A DNA stretch of 32,959 nucleotides from ZLKRG08 sp051006515 (GTDB lineage: Bacteria; Actinomycetota; Actinomycetes; Nanopelagicales; Nanopelagicaceae): assembly GCA_051006515.1 (NCBI GenBank), contig JBPCTD010000060.1:1-32959 (forward strand), read 5' to 3'. The notes beneath the pieces are model-generated. The model saw nothing but the letters and a program-made list of their open reading frames with translations. It had not been told where the DNA came from and did no database searches. Positions 16,130 to 25,062 of the stretch are shown in pieces. The translations under genes were made by a program, and so were the position numbers. Positions within the stretch are counted from its first letter, which is position 1. Every line of letters begins with the position of its first letter.

Positions 16130-18151
16130 CTATCTACCTGCTAAGAGTTCTTTGAACTTTGCCTCATCAATAACGGGAACGCCAAGCTCTTGCGCCTTAG
16201 CAAGTTTTGAACCTGGATCACTTCCTGCTAGAAGATAGTCAGTCTTTTTTGAGACGGAAGAGCTCGATTTTCCACCATGCGCAGTAATTACTTCATTTAT
16301 TCCATCTCTTGAGAAGGATTCCAGACCGCCAGTAACCACAAAAGTTAAACCAGCCAACGACTGCGGCATTTTCTGCTCTTCTTGCAATTGCATTACTACG
16401 CCAGAGCTTTGCCAACGCTTCACGATGTTTCTATGCCAATCTACTTGGAACCATTCGATAATCGATTCTGCAATTACATTTCCCACACCATCTACCGTCG
16501 CCAACTCCTCAGGGTTTGCTTTGGAGATAGCATCAATAGATTTAAAATGATTTGCAAGAGCTTGAGCGGCAGTTGGGCCAACATGTCTTATACATAAAGA
16601 AACGATGACTCGCCAAAGTGGACGTGATTTGGCAAGCTCTAGCGCATCCAATAACTTCTTAACATTTGCCGCAGCGCTGCCATCTTTCTTCTTGAAGAAA
16701 TCTGACTTAGCTAACTTTGCTTCAGTTAAATCAAATAATTCTGATTCATCGGTAATTATCTTTGAATCAAGGAGCGCATTTGCAGATTCGTACCCCAAAA
16801 TATCGATATCTAAAGCGACGCGTGAACCTATGTAGTAAAGCCGTTCACGCAATTGTGCCGGACAACTTCGGGCGTTTGGACAACGAAGATCAACATCTCC
16901 TTCGCTCTGTGCAACTAATTTGCTGCCACAATCGGGACATTTATTTGGCATCTTAAATGCCACTTCTTTACCAGTTCGTTTATCGGTAACTGCAGATAAA
17001 ACTTCAGGAATAACATCTCCAGCTTTTCTAATTACGACAAAATCTCCGATGAGAATGCCTTTACGTTCTACCTCTTGCGAATTATGTAATGTGGCATGAG
17101 TAACGGTAGAACCTGCAACTACTACCGGTTCCATAACGGCAAAAGGCGTAACTCTGCCAGTGCGACCAACGCTCACCTTTATATCAAGCAGCTTTGTTAC
17201 CACCTCTTCTGGTGGATATTTATAAGCAATCGCCCATTTTGGCGCTCTAGAGGTAACGCCCAATTTTCGCTGTAATTCGACTTGATCTACTTTAATTACT
17301 ACGCCATCTATTTCATGTTCTAAATCATGGCGCAGTTCAGAGTATTTCTGTATGTACTTCTTTACCTCTTCGCGATTTTTCAACACTTTGTAATTTGGAC
17401 TTGTTGGAAGCCCAAATCCTTTTAGCAGTTCATAGGCATCGCTTTGATTGGCAAACTCTGTCGCAGTTGCGCCGATTCCGTGTACCAAAACACTTAACGG
17501 CCTAGATGCGGTAACTCTTGGATCTTTCTGGCGCAATGATCCGGCAGCAGCATTACGAGGGTTGGCAAAAGTTGCTTTACCAGATTCTTCAAGGGATTCA
17601 TTTAGTTCATTAAATGCGGCAATTGGAAAGTAGACCTCACCGCGCACTTCAATTAAATCTGGCACTTTAGCGCCTTTACTTTCCTTTAACTGATGCGGCA
17701 AATCCTTAATAGTCTTTACATTTAGAGTGACATCTTCACCAGTGGTGCCGTTACCACGCGTTAGCGCTTTGGTAAGCACACCTTTCTCATATCTTAAATT
17801 AATGGCAAGTCCATCGATTTTAAGTTCGCAAAGCCAGTTTGCTTTAGGAGCATCTTTTTCTACCCGATCAAACCAAGTGTTTAGCTCATCGTTATCAAAC
17901 ACATTATCTAAACTCATCATCTTTTCTAGATGATCAACTTGTTCAAATGTTGTAGCAAAACCGCCGCCGATACCTAAAGTCGGTGAATCTGCTTCGCGTA
18001 ACTCTGGATGCGCTTTTTCTAACTCTGTTAACTCTTTCATTAATGCATCAAATTGTGCATCGGTAATTGTTGGATTATCTAAAACATAATATTTAAAGAT
18101 GTGATCGCGAATCTCTTCTGTTAATTGCGAAATTCTTTGGCGTGGATTCAT
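16130..18151 (-). CDS. ligA: NAD-dependent DNA ligase LigA
   Basis: This seals nicks in replication and repair using NAD+. The adenylated Lys is K111 in KIDG (CELKIDGLAINL). Further visible parts are the nucleotidyltransferase motifs GEVYFP and KYPPEEV, a four-Cys zinc finger (CPDC then CPNARSCPAQ, near residues 415-440), helix-hairpin-helix repeats, and a C-terminal BRCT domain from about residue 595 (LAGLTFVVTGGLESF). It is 673 aa, complete. Its ATG overlaps the mnmA stop by 4 bases. Confidence 0.97.
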   Translation of the reverse strand: MNPRQRISQLTEEIRDHIFKYYVLDNPTITDAQFDALMKELTELEKAHPELREADSPTLGIGGGFATTFEQVDHLEKMMSLDNVFDNDELNTWFDRVEKDAPKANWLCELKIDGLAINLRYEKGVLTKALTRGNGTTGEDVTLNVKTIKDLPHQLKESKGAKVPDLIEVRGEVYFPIAAFNELNESLEESGKATFANPRNAAAGSLRQKDPRVTASRPLSVLVHGIGATATEFANQSDAYELLKGFGLPTSPNYKVLKNREEVKKYIQKYSELRHDLEHEIDGVVIKVDQVELQRKLGVTSRAPKWAIAYKYPPEEVVTKLLDIKVSVGRTGRVTPFAVMEPVVVAGSTVTHATLHNSQEVERKGILIGDFVVIRKAGDVIPEVLSAVTDKRTGKEVAFKMPNKCPDCGSKLVAQSEGDVDLRCPNARSCPAQLRERLYYIGSRVALDIDILGYESANALLDSKIITDESELFDLTEAKLAKSDFFKKKDGSAAANVKKLLDALELAKSRPLWRVIVSLCIRHVGPTAAQALANHFKSIDAISKANPEELATVDGVGNVIAESIIEWFQVDWHRNIVKRWQSSGVVMQLQEEQKMPQSLAGLTFVVTGGLESFSRDGINEVITAHGGKSSSSVSKKTDYLLAGSDPGSKLAKAQELGVPVIDEAKFKELLAGR

Positions 18152-19221
18152 GCCGTCTCACAAATTGTTGCTGAACCCACCACGCGATCACCATCATAAA
18201 TAACAGCGGCTTGACCGGTAGCTAAACCTAATAATGGCGCTTTTAATTCAATCTCTACTCCGTTGGCACTCTGGCGATAGCTACATTCAAGTGCTTGGCC
18301 ATGGGCACGCACTTGCACTAAACCTTCAATCCAATCTTCACCTGGATTAGATCCACACCAAACAGGCTTCTCTCCGACAATCTTGGTCACTGCTAAATCT
18401 TCCTTGGCACCTACGACAACAGTGTTGGTTTTTGGTTCAATCTTTAAAACAAATCTTGGATTGCCATCTGCAGCGGGAACGGTGATACCTAAACCTTTTC
18501 TTTGGCCAATCGTGTAGGTGTATGCGCCTTTATGTTGTCCAACCACTTTTCCACTTTGATCAATGATCGGACCTACTTCACTGCCTAAACGATCGCGTAG
18601 CCATCCAGCATTATCGCCACTTGGAACAAAACATATGTCGTGACTATCTGGCTTGTTAGCAACAGCTAAACCACGTGCCTCTGCCTCTTTTCGAATATCA
18701 ACTTTCTCAGTATCACCCAATGGAAAATATGCGCCTTGTAATTGTTCGCGAGTTAAAACTGCCAAAACATATGATTGATCTTTGCTGTTGTCGATTGCGC
18801 GATGCAAAGTTCTTTCGCCATTAGTTTCGCGCATATTGGCATAGTGACCAGTAACAACGCCATCAAAACCCATTCCCTTTGCGCGATCCAAAACTGCGGC
18901 AAATTTGATTTTTTCGTTGCAACGTAAACATGGATTTGGTGTTCTACCAGCTGCATATTCAGATAGAAAGTTCTCTACGACTCCTTCATGAAACTCTTCG
19001 GCCATATCCCAGATATAAAAAGGAATACCGATTACATCTGCCGCGCGTCTTGCATCATGTGAATCTTCGATGGTGCAACAGCCGCGTGCGCCTGAGCGAT
19101 ATTTTTGCGGATTTGAAGATAGCGCTAAGTGCACACCCACCACTTGATGACCAGCTTCTACTGCGCGGGCTGCGGCAACGGCAGAGTCAACACCACCAGA
19201 CATCGCTGCAATTAACTTCAT
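18148..19221 (-). CDS. mnmA: tRNA 2-thiouridylase MnmA
   Basis: This performs 2-thiolation of wobble U34 in tRNA Lys, Glu and Gln. The ATP-binding PP-loop SGGVDS is at residues 8-13. The catalytic Cys98 is in NPCLRCN and the persulfide-accepting Cys197 in HDICFVPSGD. The C-terminal beta-barrel domains follow. Length is 357 aa. It overlaps the upstream cysteine desulfurase by 4 bases (ATGA), and that enzyme presumably supplies its sulfur directly. Confidence 0.96.
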   Translation of the reverse strand: MKLIAAMSGGVDSAVAAARAVEAGHQVVGVHLALSSNPQKYRSGARGCCTIEDSHDARRAADVIGIPFYIWDMAEEFHEGVVENFLSEYAAGRTPNPCLRCNEKIKFAAVLDRAKGMGFDGVVTGHYANMRETNGERTLHRAIDNSKDQSYVLAVLTREQLQGAYFPLGDTEKVDIRKEAEARGLAVANKPDSHDICFVPSGDNAGWLRDRLGSEVGPIIDQSGKVVGQHKGAYTYTIGQRKGLGITVPAADGNPRFVLKIEPKTNTVVVGAKEDLAVTKIVGEKPVWCGSNPGEDWIEGLVQVRAHGQALECSYRQSANGVEIELKAPLLGLATGQAAVIYDGDRVVGSATICETA

Positions 19222-20330
19222 TTAACTTCCCGAGCTCGTTTAACCACATCAGGCAGCACATTTAAAACTTTTTGTACATCGCTATCTGTGCTCTGTGCGC
19301 CTAAAGAGAAGCGCAAAGTGCCGATGGCATCTGCTTCACTTCTACCCATTGCAATCAATACATGACTTGGACGATGAACTCCCGCACTACATGCAGCGCC
19401 AGTTGAACATGCAATTCCTTCCATATCCATTAACAACAAAAGTGTTTCACCTTTTGTGCCAGGAAAAGTTACATTTACGATGCCAGGTAGCGCTTCCTTC
19501 GGCGTATTGATAATTGCCTCTGGAATTAACTCTGTAATTCCATTAATCAATTGATCGCGAAGTGCTGCAATTTTCTCCGAAGGATATTCGGTTATCGCTG
19601 CGGCAAAGGCGCAAATGGCTGGTGCGTTTAAAGTGCCGCTTCGAATTTCACGTTCTTGGCCACCGCCGTGGAGAAGCGCAGGAATATCAATACCGCGCTT
19701 TAGTACCAAAGCACCGACGCCAACTGGTCCACCAATTTTATGCGCGCTAATTGTCAGCGCAGTTAGACCATTAAAACTAACTGGAACTTTGAGCAGAGAT
19801 TGCACGGCATCTGAATGAACTGGAATCGATCCGGCTAATTCAATGATTTTATTGATTGGCTGTAGCGCACCGGTTTCGTTGTTGGAGTGCATCACAGAGA
19901 TCAAAGCGATTTCTGTGCCGCGCTTAGAAATAATCTCCTTTAGAAAATCTAAATCAATAATGCCCGAATTGGTCACTGGAATTTCTATTAACTCCGCACC
20001 TTCTTTTTCAACCAACCATTTTGCGGGATCTAACACTGCTTGATGTTCAATTGCAGAGACCAGAATTAATTTCTTGCCAGATTTCCAGAAAAGCCCTTTG
20101 ATTGCCAAGTTATCTGCTTCAGTTCCAGATGCAGTAAAAATAATCTCACTTGGCGCACAAGATAAGTACTTAGCTAATTTTTCGCGTGCTTCTTCGAGCG
20201 CACGTCTAGTCTCACGGCCAAAAATATGAAGTGAAGATGGGTTGCCAATCTCTTTTAGCTGTCTATTGAATTCGGCAAGGGCAATATCAGTGATCGGCGT
20301 AGTAGCCGCATGATCCATGTAAATTGCCAT
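19218..20330 (-). CDS. Cysteine desulfurase (IscS/NifS family)
   Basis: This PLP-dependent enzyme converts cysteine to alanine and a protein-bound persulfide. The PLP lysine is K198 (ISAHKIGG). The catalytic cysteine is C314 in ACSTGAACSAG, on the longer loop of IscS/NifS-type (class I) enzymes. MDHAATTP near the N-terminus is characteristic. Length is 370 aa. It is fused in translation to mnmA by a 4-base overlap, which points to tRNA thiolation as a main job; Fe-S cluster supply is also possible. The alternative start at Met5 (MDHAATTP) cannot be excluded. Confidence 0.95.
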   Translation of the reverse strand: MAIYMDHAATTPITDIALAEFNRQLKEIGNPSSLHIFGRETRRALEEAREKLAKYLSCAPSEIIFTASGTEADNLAIKGLFWKSGKKLILVSAIEHQAVLDPAKWLVEKEGAELIEIPVTNSGIIDLDFLKEIISKRGTEIALISVMHSNNETGALQPINKIIELAGSIPVHSDAVQSLLKVPVSFNGLTALTISAHKIGGPVGVGALVLKRGIDIPALLHGGGQEREIRSGTLNAPAICAFAAAITEYPSEKIAALRDQLINGITELIPEAIINTPKEALPGIVNVTFPGTKGETLLLLMDMEGIACSTGAACSAGVHRPSHVLIAMGRSEADAIGTLRFSLGAQSTDSDVQKVLNVLPDVVKRAREVK

Positions 20331-20339
20331 TAGGCAATT

Positions 20340-21146
20340 CTACTTGCGTGCTTGAATTAACTCGCTCGCCTGATTTAGCACGCTTACCAAATCGCCCACA
20401 ATGCCAAAATCAGCTATTTCAAAGAGTGGTGCTTCTGGATCTTTATTTATCACCACTACCGTCTTGGAAGTTTGCATGCCAGCTTTATGTTGAATCGCAC
20501 CTGAGATACCGCATGCTACGTATAGATCTGGACTAACTGTTTTACCAGTCTGCCCCACCTGCATGTCATGACTACACCAGCCGGCATCTACCGCAGCACG
20601 AGATGCGCCAACTGCTGCGCCTAACGAATCTGCAAATTTTTCGACTGCACTCCAATCGCCATCAATTCCACGGCCGCCAGAAACCACAATTTTTGCTTCT
20701 GCTAATTCAGGGCGAGCACCTTTGCTCTTTGGCTTCGTTGATTTAACGGTAACAAGTGAATGATCGTTACCCTCTAATTTGATAGCTTCTGGAACAGATG
20801 CCGCTGGTGTTAATGAATTAGGACGAATCGCAATCACTGGGATTCCACGTGACACTTTTGCTTTTACGGTGTAACTACCGCCAAAAATCGATTGAGTTGT
20901 CACGAAATTCTCATCTACGGCAATGGCATCAGTGATGATTCCGGATTGCAATTCAACAGCTAACCTTCCAGCAAGTTCTTTGCCATCCATGGTTGCGGCA
21001 ACTAAAACGGCAGCGATGCCATTGCTCTTTGCATATTCGGCGATAGCTTTGGCGGAATTAGATTCCACCAAGACTACATCGCTAGCTGCGCTTACTAATT
21101 CTGCAGTGTTCTTTGGATTATCTGCGACTACTAATACTTTGCTCAT
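20340..21146 (-). CDS. etfA: Electron transfer flavoprotein subunit alpha (compact form)
   Basis: This is the FAD-binding subunit that accepts electrons from acyl-CoA and other dehydrogenases. The C-terminal FAD domain is clear: VVSGGRGIDGDW, AVGASRAAVDAGW, QVGQTGKTVSPDLYVACGISGAIQH and VINKDPEAPLFEIADFGIVGD. It is 268 aa, about 45-50 residues shorter than typical EtfA, and the shortening lies in the N-terminal domain I. The 5' end is fixed by the ATGA overlap with etfB, so this is not a mis-called start. The cysteine desulfurase follows after 9 bases. Confidence 0.95.
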   Translation of the reverse strand: MSKVLVVADNPKNTAELVSAASDVVLVESNSAKAIAEYAKSNGIAAVLVAATMDGKELAGRLAVELQSGIITDAIAVDENFVTTQSIFGGSYTVKAKVSRGIPVIAIRPNSLTPAASVPEAIKLEGNDHSLVTVKSTKPKSKGARPELAEAKIVVSGGRGIDGDWSAVEKFADSLGAAVGASRAAVDAGWCSHDMQVGQTGKTVSPDLYVACGISGAIQHKAGMQTSKTVVVINKDPEAPLFEIADFGIVGDLVSVLNQASELIQARK

Positions 21147-21931
21147 ATCAATTTCCGCTCTGCCAAGAAATCTACCAATTTTGCGGCGGCACTTCCATCA
21201 TCTTCAATTTTAGTTCCGGCAGCTTTTGGTGGTTTGGCATTTGCTTCAATTACTTCGGTCCATGAAGCGCTACCTGCGCCGCCAATTGCTGCTAAATCTT
21301 TACTTGCAATCTCTTTCTTTTTTGCCGCCATTATTCCTTTAAAAGATGGATAACGTGGTTCATTAATCTTTTCTACGACGCTAATTACCACAGGAAAATT
21401 TGCTTCTAATTCCGATTCTCCCGTATCAGTGATTCGGTTAATTGAAATCTTCTTGGCCGCGACATCGACATTTACTCTATTTGCGAAAGTTAATTGTGCA
21501 TGGCCCAAACGTGCGCTTACCATGGCTGGAATTACTGACATTCTGGCATCGGTGCTTTCAACGCCAGAAATCACAAAGTCATATCCACCTTCGGCGATAA
21601 CTTTTGCTAAAACTTCAGAAGTCACCATGGCATCGGCACCTGCGAGCGCCGGATCGGTAATCACAATGGCGCTACTTGCGCCCATTGAAAGACCTTTACG
21701 CACTGCTTCTTGAGCTCGTGCTGGTCCCATAGAAATTAAAGTTATTGTGTGTTCGCCACCATCATCAACAGTGCCACCATTTGCTTCGCAGATACGAAGC
21801 GCTTCTTCAATTGCATATTCATCTAAATCATTTAGAACTGCATCAACGCTCTCGCGATCTACGCGACCAGATACAAATTTCTTCTCTGCCCACGAATCCG
21901 GAACCTGTTTTACCGTTACTGCAATCTTCAC
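21143..21931 (-). CDS. etfB: Electron transfer flavoprotein subunit beta
   Basis: This is the AMP-binding partner of EtfA. It is 262 aa with MKIAVTVKQVPDS at the start, NDLDEYAIEEALRI, and the signature block around FVISGVESTDARMSVIPAMVSARLG, followed by VVEKINEPRYPSFKGIMAAKKK. The start codon is GTG at 21931 with no Shine-Dalgarno. TAACAT lies exactly 6 bases before it, so the mRNA may be leaderless. It is the first gene of the long minus-strand operon down to the phosphatase and is divergent from glgX. Confidence 0.95.
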   Translation of the reverse strand: MKIAVTVKQVPDSWAEKKFVSGRVDRESVDAVLNDLDEYAIEEALRICEANGGTVDDGGEHTITLISMGPARAQEAVRKGLSMGASSAIVITDPALAGADAMVTSEVLAKVIAEGGYDFVISGVESTDARMSVIPAMVSARLGHAQLTFANRVNVDVAAKKISINRITDTGESELEANFPVVISVVEKINEPRYPSFKGIMAAKKKEIASKDLAAIGGAGSASWTEVIEANAKPPKAAGTKIEDDGSAAAKLVDFLAERKLI

Positions 21932-21937
21932 AGCGCC

Positions 21938-21943
21938 ATGTTA
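21938..21943 (-). promoter_or_regulatory. Candidate -10 of a leaderless etfB transcript
   Basis: On the minus strand TAACAT (TANNNT) ends 6 bases before the etfB GTG, the spacing expected if transcription starts at the first base of the start codon. No Shine-Dalgarno is present. The -35 region is weak (TTAGGC 18 bases upstream). Confidence 0.5.
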
Positions 21944-21951
21944 CTGGTGGG

Positions 21952-21957
21952 TAGTAT
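21952..21957 (+). promoter_or_regulatory. Candidate -10 for glgX
   Basis: TAGTAT lies 44 bases upstream of the glgX ATG in the 70-base divergent region shared with etfB. No good -35 is present, and the glgX ATG has no clear Shine-Dalgarno (only AAGG about 14 bases upstream). Confidence 0.25.
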
Positions 21958-22001
21958 TGCCGCCTAACCAATTTTCGAAACTTTCAAGGCAGACTCTCTC
22001 C

Positions 22002-24113
22002 ATGCTCCAAGCCGACCCGCGTTTCTTAGGCGCTACTCCTACCGAGGAGGGCACCAACTTCGCTATTTGGGCGGAGGCAGCTGATGCGGTCGAACTCTGC
22101 CTCTTCGATGAGGTCAATGGCAAACTCGTTGAAACTAGATATTCACTCTCCCATCGAAATGGACCGATCTTTCACGGATATTTAAAAGGGGTAAGAGTTG
22201 GCCAAAGATATGGGTATCGAGTTTATGGACCGTGGGAGCCAGAACGCGGGGCCAGATTTAATCCAAACAAATTATTAATTGATCCTTACGCGCATCATTT
22301 AGCCGGAGCGCTGCAATATCAACCAGAGATTTATGGTCATCATTCAAGTAATGGCTTTGGTAATAGCGATACAAATCAGATAGATGATCGTGACTCTGCA
22401 AATTTTGTACCGCTTTCGGTCGTTACTGACTTTAACTCCCGAGAAATTAATCATCCCAGAACTAATTGGCAAGATACAGTCATTTATGAAGCACATGTAA
22501 AAGGTTTAACTTTTGCAAATCCAGAAATTCCAGAATCAGAACGCGGTACATATAAAGCTTTGGGACATCAATCAACCATTGATTATCTGAAACAAATTGG
22601 TATTACTGCGATTGAACTCTTACCAATACACGAACATGCTACGGAACCTGCAATTTGGTCCCGTGGTCGCGCCAATCTTTGGGGCTATAACCCAATTGCA
22701 TTTAGCGCACCACATCGCGCATATGCGGCAAGCGATAATCCAATCACCGAGCTACAAGAAGCCGTTGATAAATTACATCAAAATGGCATCGAAGTGATTT
22801 TGGATGTGGTCTATAACCACACAGCAGAAGGTGGGCCTGGCGGACCACACATCTCATTTAAAGGAATTGATAATCGAAATTGGTACCGACATGGTGGTAC
22901 CAATCATTACATTGATAACACTGGTTGCGGCAATACATTTAGCGCTGGTAAACCCCACGGAGTTCGATTAGTTATTGATTCACTACGTTGGTGGTCACAG
23001 ATTATTGGTGTCGATGGCTTCCGCTTTGATTTAGCTCCTTCCTTAAATCGCTCCGAAAATATGATTGATTCAGCGCTCTTTGCCGCCATTGCGGCAGATC
23101 CGATTTTGCGACAATTGAAATTAATTGCCGAGCCATGGGATATCAGTCGATATGCGCTAGGTGAATTCCAGTATCCCTGGAGAGAATGGAACGATTATTA
23201 CCGTGATGCGGTGCGCCAATTTTGGCTCGGAGATTTAGCACGTGGCTACGGCGAAGGAGTTAGCGCTCTCGCCTCTTCAATCGCCGGTTCCAGCAATATT
23301 TTCTATTTTCGCGGCCCAACATCATCAATTAACTTTGTTACTGCTCACGATGGTTTCACACTAAATGACTTAGTTACCTACCAAGATAAAAGAAATGAAG
23401 CCAATGGAGAAGACAATCGCGACGGCAACAACACCAACCGCTCTTGGAACGTCGGCATCGAAGGACCGACAGATGATTTAGCAATTCGCCAAATAAGACG
23501 TTCTCTTCAAAAATCTTTATTGGCAACGCTCTTGCTTTCATCCGGTGTTCCGATGATTACTATGGGTGACGAAATAGGCAGAACTCAACATGGTTCTAAC
23601 AACGCCTTTACTTTGCCGATAGATTTAAATAAATATAACTGGAATCAAGAAGTAGCTTGGTATGGTGGTTGGGCTTTAAATTGGAATCCAGATGAAGATA
23701 GCCGAGATTTACAGAGTGCATTTATAGAATTAAATCGGATTCGAAAAACTTATCTTTCCGATCGCACCTCTGAATTCTTTACTGGGCGCATTGATTTTGG
23801 AACCGAACGTAAAGATATTGCCTGGTTTAGTCTTTCTGGTAATGAAATGAAAGATGAGCATTGGTCAGATGGTGATAAACGTTCATTGACCGTGTTCCTT
23901 GAAGCAGGACCCAAGAATGGCATAGTGCTGTTGATGAATTCTTTTGGATCTACCACCACATTTACCCTTCCAAATGATGCTTGGGGCGATAGTTATAGAT
24001 GCATCTTTGACTCATATCAGATCACAGAGAGCTACAACCCAGTAATTGCTAAGCCGGCAGAGAAAGTTGAAGTTTCACCTCATTCATTACAAATTTGGTT
24101 GGTAAATCGTTAA
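22002..24113 (+). CDS. glgX: Glycogen debranching protein GlgX
   Basis: This GH13 isoamylase-type enzyme cleaves alpha-1,6 branches of limit-dextrin glycogen. The N-terminal CBM48-like domain (residues ~5-100) has GATPTEEGTNFAIW. The catalytic barrel has DVVYNHT, GFRFDLAPSL with the nucleophile D343, LIAEPWD with the acid/base E377, and FVTAHDGFT with D450 as transition-state stabiliser. GDEIGRTQHGSNN is typical of GlgX. The frame extends 85 codons further upstream, but that part lies antisense to etfB and is not coding-like; the ATG at 22002 gives 703 aa, the family norm. It stands alone, divergent from etfB. Confidence 0.95.
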   Translation: MLQADPRFLGATPTEEGTNFAIWAEAADAVELCLFDEVNGKLVETRYSLSHRNGPIFHGYLKGVRVGQRYGYRVYGPWEPERGARFNPNKLLIDPYAHHLAGALQYQPEIYGHHSSNGFGNSDTNQIDDRDSANFVPLSVVTDFNSREINHPRTNWQDTVIYEAHVKGLTFANPEIPESERGTYKALGHQSTIDYLKQIGITAIELLPIHEHATEPAIWSRGRANLWGYNPIAFSAPHRAYAASDNPITELQEAVDKLHQNGIEVILDVVYNHTAEGGPGGPHISFKGIDNRNWYRHGGTNHYIDNTGCGNTFSAGKPHGVRLVIDSLRWWSQIIGVDGFRFDLAPSLNRSENMIDSALFAAIAADPILRQLKLIAEPWDISRYALGEFQYPWREWNDYYRDAVRQFWLGDLARGYGEGVSALASSIAGSSNIFYFRGPTSSINFVTAHDGFTLNDLVTYQDKRNEANGEDNRDGNNTNRSWNVGIEGPTDDLAIRQIRRSLQKSLLATLLLSSGVPMITMGDEIGRTQHGSNNAFTLPIDLNKYNWNQEVAWYGGWALNWNPDEDSRDLQSAFIELNRIRKTYLSDRTSEFFTGRIDFGTERKDIAWFSLSGNEMKDEHWSDGDKRSLTVFLEAGPKNGIVLLMNSFGSTTTFTLPNDAWGDSYRCIFDSYQITESYNPVIAKPAEKVEVSPHSLQIWLVNR

Positions 24114-24119
24114 TTACTT

Positions 24120-24146
24120 TTGAGTATTCAATTATCGCTTTAAACT
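24120..24146 (+). promoter_or_regulatory. Candidate promoter for the fab operon (fabD)
   Basis: TTGAGT (24120-24125), a 15-base spacer and TAAACT (24141-24146) lie in the 40-base gap after glgX. TAAACT ends 7 bases before the fabD ATG, so a leaderless transcript is likely. The 15-base spacer is short. The -35 region is TTTTGAGT, also present in front of acpP. Confidence 0.4.
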
Positions 24147-24153
24147 ATTGCAC

Positions 24154-25062
24154 ATGCTCGCTATCTTGATGCCAGGACAAGGTTCACAAACTCCTGGCAT
24201 GTTAGAACCTTGGCTAAATGAAGATACCAAGAATCTTTTGGCCAAATGGTCTCTACATATTGATTTAGATTTGATGCGACTTGGCACTACCGCTTCGGCA
24301 GAAGAGATAAAAGACACCGCAAATGCCCAACCACTAATTGTGGCTACCGGCTTAATTAGCGCACACCTTTTAAACATCAAGAACTTTTCTCTAGTTTCAG
24401 GACATTCGGTTGGCGAAATTACCGCCGCTGCGATTTCCGAAGTCATCTCAGCAACCGATGCGCTAGCGCTCGTGCGACAAAGAGGTTTAGCAATGGCAAA
24501 AGCTGCAAGCCAAGTGGAAACTGGAATGGCTGCGGTTCTAGGTGGCAATCGCGATGATGTATTGAAATCACTGGCAAACCTTGATTTAGCTCCAGCTAAT
24601 GACAATGGCGCTGGACAGATTGTGGCGGCAGGTTCGTTAGATGCGCTAGATAAACTAATTGAAAACCCACCAACAGGCGCAAGAGTTAGAGCGCTTGCAG
24701 TAGCTGGTGCCTTTCATACTAAATATATGCAAAGCGCTGTAAGCCAGGTAGATATTTTTGCAAAAAATTTAGCAATCAATAATCCAAAGTATCAATTGAT
24801 TTCAAATAAAGATGGTCAAGTAGTAAAAGATGGTAGCGAGGCAGTGCAGAGAATCGTAAATCAAATTGCCAATCCAGTTCGTTGGGATTTATGTATGGAT
24901 TCTCTTGACCAATTAGGAGTAACGGGCGCAATCGAACTGGCACCTGCTGGTACTTTGGTTGGGTTATTAAAGAGAGCGACACCTTCAATTGAAACATTTG
25001 CGCTTAAGAGTCCAGCAGATTTAACGACTGCTAATGAATTTGTCAGGAAGCACGGTGCCTAA
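24154..25062 (+). CDS. fabD: Malonyl-CoA:ACP transacylase FabD
   Basis: This transfers malonyl groups from CoA to ACP for type II fatty-acid synthesis. GQGSQ lies near the N-terminus (residues 8-12), and the catalytic Ser85 is in GHSVGE. The active-site His is in GAFHTKYMQ. A TTG two codons upstream (24148) is possible, but the ATG at 24154 fits both the family start (MLAILMPGQGSQ) and a -10 element 7 bases upstream; 302 aa. There is no Shine-Dalgarno. It overlaps fabH by one base (TAATG). First gene of the plus-strand fatty-acid cluster. Confidence 0.95.
   Translation: MLAILMPGQGSQTPGMLEPWLNEDTKNLLAKWSLHIDLDLMRLGTTASAEEIKDTANAQPLIVATGLISAHLLNIKNFSLVSGHSVGEITAAAISEVISATDALALVRQRGLAMAKAASQVETGMAAVLGGNRDDVLKSLANLDLAPANDNGAGQIVAAGSLDALDKLIENPPTGARVRALAVAGAFHTKYMQSAVSQVDIFAKNLAINNPKYQLISNKDGQVVKDGSEAVQRIVNQIANPVRWDLCMDSLDQLGVTGAIELAPAGTLVGLLKRATPSIETFALKSPADLTTANEFVRKHGA

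Noticed and set aside
21747..22001. In-frame 85-codon upstream extension of glgX
   Set aside because: It is antisense to the etfB coding region, rich in Ser/Thr/Pro as typical of a shadow frame, and the family start motif follows the ATG at 22002.
24148..24153. TTG start for fabD
   Set aside because: ATG two codons later matches the family N-terminus and the spacing to the -10 element.
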